Positions 44,804 to 51,934 of a DNA stretch of 64,000 nucleotides are shown piece after piece. The notes under the pieces are model-generated. The model searched no databases. It was not told the DNA's origin and saw only the letters and a list, made by a program, of their open reading frames with translations. The stretch lies in contig JAJCXR010000048.1 of NCBI GenBank assembly GCA_029263315.1, positions 359,913 through 423,912 of the forward strand, written 5' to 3'. Source of the stretch: Acidobacteriota bacterium. Lineage in GTDB: Bacteria > Acidobacteriota > Thermoanaerobaculia > Multivoradales > J023. Position numbers and translations under genes: made by a program. Every line of letters starts with the position of its first letter. Within the stretch, counting starts at the first letter, position 1.

Positions 44804-46332
44804 TGTTACAGCTACGCACCACCTGCGCCGCCCTTGCCCTGTCGGTTTTGCCGCTCGTCGGCTGCCAACCGTCGACCCAGGTGGGGGACGATGCCCCCGA
44901 GTCGAACGCCATCGTGTTACCGGTGCCCGACGACCCGACGGTCAGTCTGATGGTCTATTTCAAGGTCGGCTCGCAAAACGATCCGTCCGGTAAGGAAGGC
45001 CTGGCCGCCCTCACCGGTAACCTCATCGCCCAGGGTGCCACCAGCAAGCACTCTTGGGACGAAATCCTCGGCTTGCTCTATCCCTTGGCCACCCAGTACG
45101 ACATCCGGGTCGACAAGGAAATGACCACCTTCACCGGTCGCATCCACCGCGACAATCTGGACGCCTTCTTCGACCTCTTCGCCGACGCCTATTTGCATCC
45201 GGCCTTCAACGAGGACGACTTCAACCGCCTGCGCAACGATCTGCTCAACTACATCGAGAAGAGCCTGCGCTACGCCTCCGACGAAGAGCTTGGCAAAGCC
45301 GCGCTGATGGACGCCATCTTTGCCGACACCCCCTACCGCTATCCGGTCAACGGTACGGTAGCCGGGCTGAAGGCCATCACCCTCGACGACGTCAGGGCCT
45401 TCTACCAGACCCATTACAACCGTAACAACGCCGTCGTCGCCCTGGGCGGCGGCTTCGACGACACCTTGGTACAACGCTTCGAGGCCACCCTCGACGAGTT
45501 GCCCGAAGGCGAAGCCACCACGCCCCCCAGCCTCACCCCTTTGGCCATCGAGGGACGGCAAGTTCTCTTGGTGGACAAACCCGACGCCGACGCCTCCATC
45601 AGCTTCGGTTTTCCCATCGAGGTGTCGCGGGGCGACGACGACTTCTACCCCCTGTGGGTGGCCAATTCGTGGCTTGGCGAGCATCGCAACTCCTCGAGTC
45701 ACCTCTACCAGGTGATCCGCGAGGATCGTGGCATGAACTACGGTGACTACTCGTACATCGAGTCGTTCCCCGAGGGCGGCTTCCGTCAAATGCCGCCACC
45801 GAACATCGGCCGTCGGCAACAGATCTTCGAGGTGTGGATTCGCACCCTGCCCAACGAGCAGTCCATCTTTGCCCTGCGGGCCGCCCTGCGTGAGCTCACC
45901 CATTTGGTGGAGAACGGTATGTCGGAGGAGGATTTCGAGCTCACCCGCTCCTTCCTCAGCAAGTACTACCTGCACTTCGCCGAAAGCACCGAAGAGCGCT
46001 TGGGTTATGCCGTCGACGACACCTTCTACGGTATCGAGGACCCCGGCCACTTGGGGCAATTCGGCGAGCGCATGCAATCCGTCACCTTGGAAGAGGTCAA
46101 CGCGGCGATCCAAAAGCACTGGCAGGTGGACCACTTGAAAATCGCCATCGTCACCGGCGATGCCGAAAACCTGGCCAACATCCTGAGCCAGGATCTACCG
46201 ACGCCGATGACCTACGCCAACGACAAGTCCGCCGAAATCCTCGAAGAGGACAAGGAGATCGAGGACTTTCCGTTGAATATCGCCGAGGATGACATCACCA
46301 TCGTGCCGGTGGACGAGATCTTCGCCAAGTAG
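44803..46332 (+). CDS. M16 peptidase-like lipoprotein, non-catalytic partner
   Basis: 509 residues, coupled to the previous gene by TGATG overlap. A lipobox PLVGC (Cys21) predicts a lipoprotein. The M16 fold is clear (GLAALTGNLIAQGAT, FNEDDFNRLRNDLLNYI, AFYQTHYNRNNAVVALGG), but the HxxEH motif is absent where it should lie (LAALTGNLIAQG). The C-terminal lobe keeps the Arg/Tyr substrate-holding region LYQVIREDRGMNYGDYSY. In two-chain M16 enzymes one chain supplies zinc and the other Arg/Tyr, which fits this pair. The gene ends before a strong terminator at 46426. Confidence 0.9.
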   Translation: MLQLRTTCAALALSVLPLVGCQPSTQVGDDAPESNAIVLPVPDDPTVSLMVYFKVGSQNDPSGKEGLAALTGNLIAQGATSKHSWDEILGLLYPLATQYDIRVDKEMTTFTGRIHRDNLDAFFDLFADAYLHPAFNEDDFNRLRNDLLNYIEKSLRYASDEELGKAALMDAIFADTPYRYPVNGTVAGLKAITLDDVRAFYQTHYNRNNAVVALGGGFDDTLVQRFEATLDELPEGEATTPPSLTPLAIEGRQVLLVDKPDADASISFGFPIEVSRGDDDFYPLWVANSWLGEHRNSSSHLYQVIREDRGMNYGDYSYIESFPEGGFRQMPPPNIGRRQQIFEVWIRTLPNEQSIFALRAALRELTHLVENGMSEEDFELTRSFLSKYYLHFAESTEERLGYAVDDTFYGIEDPGHLGQFGERMQSVTLEEVNAAIQKHWQVDHLKIAIVTGDAENLANILSQDLPTPMTYANDKSAEILEEDKEIEDFPLNIAEDDITIVPVDEIFAK

Positions 46333-46425
46333 GGGCGACGAGTGGCGGCGAGCCGAGGGGCTGAAGCCACCCGCTTGGATTGTTTGTCCCTCCGGGACGC
46401 CAGACCCAAAGGCACACCGGACCAG

Positions 46426-46468
46426 CGCCCCGCGAACGACTTGAGCGTTCGCGGGGCGTTCGGTTTCT
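46426..46468 (+). terminator. Rho-independent terminator after the M16 pair
   Basis: Perfect 13-bp stem CGCCCCGCGAACG (46426-46438) and CGTTCGCGGGGCG (46446-46458) with a 7-nt loop, followed by TTCGGTTTCT. It separates the M16 genes from the ArsR unit. Confidence 0.85.
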
Positions 46469-46521
46469 ATGGAAAGTGGCGCCACCTCAGATTCCAGCAA
46501 CTCTGAGGTTGACGCTTCACT

Positions 46522-46545
46522 ACATTTCTGGAATCATAGAAATGT
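46522..46545. promoter_or_regulatory. inverted repeat, candidate ArsR operator 1
   Basis: Perfect arms ACATTTCT (46522-46529) and AGAAATGT (46538-46545) with 8 nt between, ending 1 nt before the arsR start codon. It shares the TTTCT/AGAAA half-sites with the palindrome at 46994, upstream of the flavoprotein gene, which supports binding by the encoded ArsR protein. Confidence 0.55.
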
Positions 46546-46546
46546 C

Positions 46547-46936
46547 ATGAGCGAATCCACCCACGATGACCCCATCGATCTGCCCCGAGCCGCCGACCGC
46601 TTTGCCGCCCTCGGGCACCAAGCACGGTTGTCGATCGTCCGTTGTCTGCTGCGGGCCCATCCCGTCGGACGGGTGGCCGGCGAGTTGCAAGAAGAATTGT
46701 CCATCCCAGCGTCGACCTTGACCCACCACCTGGACGCCCTGCGCCACGAGGCGCTGATCACTCAGACCCGGCAAGGTCGCTTCGTGCGCTACTTTGCCCA
46801 CACCCACGCCCTGCGCCAGCTCACCGAGTTTCTCTACGCCGAGTGTTGCAGCGCTTCGGACCACAGTATTGCAGACCACAGAGCTGCAGGGCCCAGCGTC
46901 AAACATCACCCCGGCTTACCCATTCTCCAAGACTGA
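46547..46936 (+). CDS. ArsR-family winged-helix transcriptional repressor
   Basis: 129 residues from ATG 46547. The ArsR-type wHTH is clear: DRFAALGHQARLSIVRCLLRAHPVGRVAGELQEELSIPASTLTHHLDALRHEALITQTRQGRFVRYF, with the recognition helix at PASTLTHHLDALR. The C-terminal YAECCSASD holds vicinal Cys (ECC) as in arsenic-sensing ArsR proteins whose ligand site is C-terminal; this suggests As(III) or another soft metal(loid). Palindromes overlap its start and precede the next gene, so it probably represses itself and the flavoprotein gene. It is not proof of arsenic function. Confidence 0.85.
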   Translation: MSESTHDDPIDLPRAADRFAALGHQARLSIVRCLLRAHPVGRVAGELQEELSIPASTLTHHLDALRHEALITQTRQGRFVRYFAHTHALRQLTEFLYAECCSASDHSIADHRAAGPSVKHHPGLPILQD

Positions 46937-46993
46937 GCCGTTGCACTGTGGCTAGGCACGGATTCACCGCAAACAAAACGCTGTCTTTTATTT

Positions 46994-47013
46994 CGATATT
47001 TCTAGAAACATCG
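46994..47013. promoter_or_regulatory. palindrome, candidate ArsR operator 2
   Basis: A 20-bp near-perfect palindrome built as CGAT-A-TTTCTAGAAA-C-ATCG, with a single mismatched pair. It lies 24 bp before the flavoprotein start and shares TTTCT...AGAAA with operator 1, consistent with joint repression by the adjacent ArsR protein. Confidence 0.55.
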
Positions 47014-47036
47014 TAAAACAAACAAGGAGACACCCC

Positions 47037-48350
47037 ATGCTCGCCCAACAACCGACAACCCCGTCCGACCCCATCAACACCTTGCCCGTCGCCGTCATCG
47101 GAGCTGGCCCCGTCGGCCTGGCGGCGGCCGTGCACTTGCTCGACCAAGGGCTCCAGCCCGTCGTCCTCGAAGCGGGACGGGTGGGCGAAAGCATCCGAGC
47201 CTGGGGCCATGTGCGGCTCTTCTCCCCTTGGGGCTTCAACCTCGACCCACGGGCCCGCGATATCCTGGAGGCGGAAGGCTGGCAAGCTCCCCCCGAAGAT
47301 GTGCATCCCACCGGCCATGAGCTGGTGCAGCATTATCTCGAGCCCCTAGCGGCCACCTCCACCCTGGCCGCCCATTTGCGCCTCGACACCAAGGTCCTGG
47401 CCGTCAGCCGTCTCCATCGCGACAAGATGAAAGATAGCGACCGTCAAACCGCCCCCTTCCTGCTGCAGCTGCAAGGCAGCGATGGCAGCGAAGATCAGCT
47501 CCTGGCCGCCGCCGTCATCGACGCGTCTGGCACTTGGGGCCAATCCAACCCGATGGCGGCCCACGGCCTGCCGGCCCTCGGCGAACGGCGTTTTGCCGAT
47601 CGTATCCGCTACGCCATCCCCGATGTGCTCGGCAGCGACCGGGCCCGTTATGCCGGACGCCGAACCCTGGTGGTGGGCAGCGGTCACTCCGCCTTCAACG
47701 CCCTCCTCGACCTCATCGCCCTCCGCCAACAGGTGCCTGGCACCGAAATCCTGTGGGCCATCCGCGGCCGAGCCGGCAACAAGCTCGCCACCGGCCAGCG
47801 GCAAGATGAGCTCGCCGAGCGGGGACGTCTGGGACAAGCCATGCAACAGCATTGGCAGGACGGCGACTTCCAGTTGCTGGACGATTTCCGCATTCAGTCC
47901 GTCGAGGCGGACGGCGACCGCCTCAGGGTGGTCGCCGACGGTGCCAGCGTCGACCACCTCGACGAGATCATCGTCGCCACCGGCTTTCGTCCCGACCTGG
48001 AGCTGCTGCGGGAAGTGCGCCTCGACCTCGACCCCTCCACCGAGAGCCCGCGCACCCTGGCGCCGCTCATCGACCCCAATGTCCATAGCTGCGGCACCGT
48101 GCCACCCCACGGCGCCAGCGAGCTGCAACACCCGGAGGACGGCTTCTATATCGTCGGCATGAAGAGCTACGGCCGCGCCCCCACCTTCCTGCTACGCACC
48201 GGTTATGAGCAAGTGAGGTCCGTTGCCCATGCCCTGGCCGGCGACTGGGAAGGCGCCCGCCGAGTGGAGCTGACGCTGCCGGAGACCGGCGCCTGCAAGG
48301 CGCCGCTGCCGGGTTTGTTGAAGAGCGTAGGAAGCGCCTGTTGTGGGTGA
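47037..48350 (+). CDS. FAD-dependent flavoprotein monooxygenase-like protein in an ArsR-controlled unit
   Basis: 437 residues from ATG 47037 with AAGGAG about 8 nt upstream. Two Rossmann motifs are present: FAD-binding VIGAGPVGLAAAVHLL (19-34) and a second, NAD(P)-binding VVGSGHSAFNALLDL. IIVATGFRPD is the ATG motif of flavin-containing monooxygenases, and the protein ends SVGSACCG. Pairing with ArsR recalls flavoproteins of arsenic operons (ArsO type), but neither arsB/acr3, arsC nor arsM is nearby, so the substrate is uncertain. One QVPGT-coding palindromic repeat has entered the gene at 47728-47744. Confidence 0.75.
   Translation: MLAQQPTTPSDPINTLPVAVIGAGPVGLAAAVHLLDQGLQPVVLEAGRVGESIRAWGHVRLFSPWGFNLDPRARDILEAEGWQAPPEDVHPTGHELVQHYLEPLAATSTLAAHLRLDTKVLAVSRLHRDKMKDSDRQTAPFLLQLQGSDGSEDQLLAAAVIDASGTWGQSNPMAAHGLPALGERRFADRIRYAIPDVLGSDRARYAGRRTLVVGSGHSAFNALLDLIALRQQVPGTEILWAIRGRAGNKLATGQRQDELAERGRLGQAMQQHWQDGDFQLLDDFRIQSVEADGDRLRVVADGASVDHLDEIIVATGFRPDLELLREVRLDLDPSTESPRTLAPLIDPNVHSCGTVPPHGASELQHPEDGFYIVGMKSYGRAPTFLLRTGYEQVRSVAHALAGDWEGARRVELTLPETGACKAPLPGLLKSVGSACCG
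47728..47744. repeat. single palindromic AACAGGTGCCTGGCACC repeat in the flavoprotein gene
   Basis: Exact match to the imuB copies. It encodes QVPGT in frame in the second Rossmann domain, where it interrupts LIALRQQVPGTEILW. Confidence 0.8.
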
Positions 48351-48403
48351 GTATGGGCTCCTCGTTCCCCCGTGAACGGGAGCACGGGGCTGGAGCGCTG
48401 GGC

Positions 48404-51400
48404 TCAGGGAGGGTGCCCCTCTTCATACTTCGGCAAGGTGAGCACGAAGCGGGCCCCCTCCCCCTCCACCCCCGACGACTCGATGTGGATCTGCCCACCG
48501 TGCACTTCGATGATGCGCCGCACCAGGGTCAGGCCGACGCCCGAGCCTTGGCCATTGGGATGGAGCTGATTGAACAGCCCGAAGATTTTCTCCTGATACT
48601 CGGGGAGGATGCCGATGCCGTTGTCGCTGACCGTGCATTGAACCTCATGCTTCGAGCTGGCGGTGATGACGATGCGCGGCTCGCTCTGCCTCCCCATGAA
48701 TTTAACCGCGTTGTCGATGAGGTTTTGGAAGACCTCCAGCATCCGGGTACGATCGCCCCAGACTACGGGCATGTCCGGATCGATGTCGACGACGACGCCG
48801 CGCTCTTCGACGGCACCCGCCACCAGGGCGAGGGCTTGACGGACGACCTGCGTCAGCGGGATCGCTTCCGGAGTATTGACGACCCGGCCGACCCGGCTGA
48901 GCTCCAAGAGCTCGTCGAGCAGGTTCGACATGGTGTCGGCGGCGCTGGCGATGCGTGCCATGTCGTCGCGTACGTGCTCGGTTTTGCCGGCTTGGAGATC
49001 TTGCCCGAGAATGCCGAGGAAGCCCTTGATGGTCACCAGCGGCGCCTTCAGATCGTGGCTCACGGTATAGGTGAACCGTTCCAGCTCGGCGTTGCTTTGC
49101 GCCAGCTCTTCGTTCTTTTCCGCCAGATCCGCCTCCGCTTGGCGGCGCTCGGTGATCTCCCCGTTCAGCCTCTGGTTGATGATCTCCAATCCCATGCTGC
49201 GCCTTCGGATGGCGCGGACGCGGAAGGCGTAGATGCTCCAGACCGCCGCCAGCACCATCGCCAAAACCGCGACACGGAACCACCAGGTCAGCCAGAACGG
49301 CGGAACGATATGCAGGTTGAAGGCCGCCCCCGTCTCGTTCCACACGCCGTCATTGTTGGAGCCCCTGATCTTGAAGACGTAGTGCCCCGGATCGAGCTTG
49401 GTGTAGTTGGCATAGGTGCGGCCGGTCGGCTCGCTCCAAGTGGCATCCACCCCTTGTAGCTGATAGGAATACCTATTCTTAGTAGACGAGGTGTAGTCCA
49501 GGGCAGCAAACTCGATCGAAATGAAATTGTCCTTGTAGTCGAGCTCGATGTCGTCGACGGCGTAGACCGCTCGCTCGAGCTCGATGGGGCTATCGAAGAC
49601 CTTGAAATCCGTCACCACCACCGGCGGCACGTGGGTATTGTCGTGGATCTCATCGGGCCGGAAGCTCACCAGACCGGCCAGGCTGCCGAAGAACATCTCC
49701 CCGTCGGAGCTCCCCCAAGAGGCATTGCGTAGGAAGCTGTGGTTGACCAGACCGTCGGATTGGTCGAAGTTGCGAAAGGTTTCCAGGCGCGGATCGAAAC
49801 GGGTCAGGCCACGGCTGGTGCTCAACCAAAGACTACCGCTGTCATCCTGTTGGATGGCGTCGATGACGTTGCTGGGCAGGCCATCGTCGACGGAATAATA
49901 GGTCACCCGGCCGCTCTGGCGGTCCAAGCGATTGAGCCCTCCGTCCTCCGTGCCGATCCACAGGATGGCGTTCAGGTCGCGGTCTTCGTGGATGGCATGC
50001 ACGATGTCGCTGGAGAGGCTGCCGGCATCGGCCGGCCGGTGATGGAAGCGACGGAAAACGCCCCTCTCCGCATCGAGGGCGGTGAGCCCGCCGCGCGTAC
50101 CAATCCAGAGCATTCCATCCCGATCTTCTTGCAGGACAATGATATAGCTGTGACTGAGACTATTGGCCTCTTCGGGATCATGGTAGAAGCGTTCGAAGGA
50201 AATATCGCCCCCATCCTCTCGAATGAGACGGTTGAGACCATCCGCCGTGCCCAGCCATAGGTGTCCTTGGCGATCCTCGAGGATGGTTTGTACGCGACTG
50301 CTGCTCAGGCTGGTGGGATCTGCGGGATCGTGCTGAAACGAGGTAGCCTGGTAGCTGTCTCCGCGGCCGACCAAGCGATTGAGACCACCATCGTAGGTGC
50401 CTACCCAAAGAAGCTCCGGGCTCTCGGCGAGAATCGACAGCACTCGATCGGTGCTCAGGCTGGTGGCGTCGGCGGGGCGATGGCGCAGGTGATGGAAATG
50501 CCCTGTGGCCCGATCGAGGAGGGCCAAGCCACCGCCGTCGGTGCCGATCCACAGCCGACGGCCGGCTTCCCCCGGCGCTTCGGCGATGGCCCGAACCGTA
50601 GGCTTCGGCAAGCCATCGGCACGGCCCGGATCATGGACGTAGTTGGTGAATTTTTTGGCCTCGAGATCCAGCTTGTTGACGCCGCCCCCACGGGTGCCGA
50701 TCCACAGGATGGACGAGCGATCCTCCCAGAAGGACTCGACACGATCATGACTCAGGCTGTTGGGGTCCCCGGCATCGTAGCGGAATTGAGAGAAAGTCTC
50801 CGTCGTCGGATCGAAGCGCTGGAGGCCACCGAGATAGGTGCCGATCCACAACGTCCCTTGGCTATCGAAAAAGAGCCGAGCCACCGAATCATCACCCAGC
50901 CCCCCCGGCGAATGCGGATCATGGACATAGTGACGAACTTGGCCACTGGCCAAGTCGAGGCGATTCAGTCCGCCACCGCGGGTGCCGATCCATAGGGATC
51001 CGGCTCCGTCCGCCGCGAGAGCGCGAATCCGGGGGCTACTGAGGGCTTGGCCCTTCGGCGTTCCGGCGAGGGGGTGCGTGAAGGTCTGTAGCTGGGGATC
51101 GAAAAGGTCGAGCCCGTTGTCGGTGCCGATCCACAGTCGGCCCATCTCGTCTTCACAAATGGCCTTGGTGCTATCGCTGCTCAGGCTCGTCGGGTCGCCG
51201 GAGCGATGGCGAAAATGGGTGAAATATCCCTTCCGCTGCCCCCCGGATGCCTCGAAACGATTCAACCCCGCGGTTTCTGTTCCGATCCAAAGATTGCCGA
51301 AACGGTCTTCGAAGATCATCTCTATTCGATCGTCGCTGAGGCTGCGGGGGTCCTCCGGATCGTGTCGATAGTGAATGAACTGCCCGTGCACGGGATCGAA

Positions 51401-51751
51401 GCGGTCGAGGCCGCCACCCCAGGTGCCGAGCCACAGGTAGCCGTCCGCATCCTGGTGCATCTTGCCGAAGTTGCTGGACGCCAGAGAATTAGGGTTCGAG
51501 GGGTCGTGGTTGAACACCGTGATCCGGTAACCGTCGTAACGGTTGAGGCCGTCCTCGGTGCCGAACCAAATGAAACCCCGATCATCCTGCAAGATGTCAT
51601 GAACGGAGCCATGGGAAAGCCCATCCTCGACGGTCAAATGCTCGAAGCTCAGTGTCGGCCCAGAGCCCGCGGCCGCCATCAGGGCCACGGCATCGACGAG
51701 CCCCAAGATGGTCCAAAGCGCGATGCATCCGATCCTACGGCTGTCTCTCAT
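48404..51751 (-). CDS. two-component regulator-propeller sensor histidine kinase (Reg_prop / Y_Y_Y / HisKA)
   Basis: 1115 residues from ATG 51751 with GGGAGGG just upstream. After a signal peptide the periplasmic part has about 13 propeller strands of the type LWIGT..GGLNRF, forming two seven-bladed propellers, then a Y_Y_Y domain (YSYQLQGVDATWSEP...FKIRGSNNDGVWNE). One membrane helix follows (FRVAVLAMVLAAVWSIYAF), then HisKA with TVSHDLKAP and HATPase motifs NLIDNAVKF, DNGIGI and GSGVGLTLV. Unlike the hybrid sensors of Bacteroidota it has no receiver or AraC domain, so a separate response regulator is needed and none is adjacent. Related proteins sense glycans. It is convergent with the flavoprotein gene. 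Confidence 0.93.
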   Translation of the reverse strand: MRDSRRIGCIALWTILGLVDAVALMAAAGSGPTLSFEHLTVEDGLSHGSVHDILQDDRGFIWFGTEDGLNRYDGYRITVFNHDPSNPNSLASSNFGKMHQDADGYLWLGTWGGGLDRFDPVHGQFIHYRHDPEDPRSLSDDRIEMIFEDRFGNLWIGTETAGLNRFEASGGQRKGYFTHFRHRSGDPTSLSSDSTKAICEDEMGRLWIGTDNGLDLFDPQLQTFTHPLAGTPKGQALSSPRIRALAADGAGSLWIGTRGGGLNRLDLASGQVRHYVHDPHSPGGLGDDSVARLFFDSQGTLWIGTYLGGLQRFDPTTETFSQFRYDAGDPNSLSHDRVESFWEDRSSILWIGTRGGGVNKLDLEAKKFTNYVHDPGRADGLPKPTVRAIAEAPGEAGRRLWIGTDGGGLALLDRATGHFHHLRHRPADATSLSTDRVLSILAESPELLWVGTYDGGLNRLVGRGDSYQATSFQHDPADPTSLSSSRVQTILEDRQGHLWLGTADGLNRLIREDGGDISFERFYHDPEEANSLSHSYIIVLQEDRDGMLWIGTRGGLTALDAERGVFRRFHHRPADAGSLSSDIVHAIHEDRDLNAILWIGTEDGGLNRLDRQSGRVTYYSVDDGLPSNVIDAIQQDDSGSLWLSTSRGLTRFDPRLETFRNFDQSDGLVNHSFLRNASWGSSDGEMFFGSLAGLVSFRPDEIHDNTHVPPVVVTDFKVFDSPIELERAVYAVDDIELDYKDNFISIEFAALDYTSSTKNRYSYQLQGVDATWSEPTGRTYANYTKLDPGHYVFKIRGSNNDGVWNETGAAFNLHIVPPFWLTWWFRVAVLAMVLAAVWSIYAFRVRAIRRRSMGLEIINQRLNGEITERRQAEADLAEKNEELAQSNAELERFTYTVSHDLKAPLVTIKGFLGILGQDLQAGKTEHVRDDMARIASAADTMSNLLDELLELSRVGRVVNTPEAIPLTQVVRQALALVAGAVEERGVVVDIDPDMPVVWGDRTRMLEVFQNLIDNAVKFMGRQSEPRIVITASSKHEVQCTVSDNGIGILPEYQEKIFGLFNQLHPNGQGSGVGLTLVRRIIEVHGGQIHIESSGVEGEGARFVLTLPKYEEGHPP

Positions 51752-51934
51752 GACCCTCCCTGAAAAAACTCAACCTAGAGCTTAGAGCCCTTCATCATCC
51801 TCCAAGTGGGCTGCCGGGTGCAACTGGTGGAGGTCACCGGAGCCGCTTTCCTGATCTCCGCTGGCACCGCTTATCGCGTTAGAAAGGTAGCCGCCTGGAG
51901 AAAAGAGCCAACTGTTCCACCGGGAGATCCCTTC

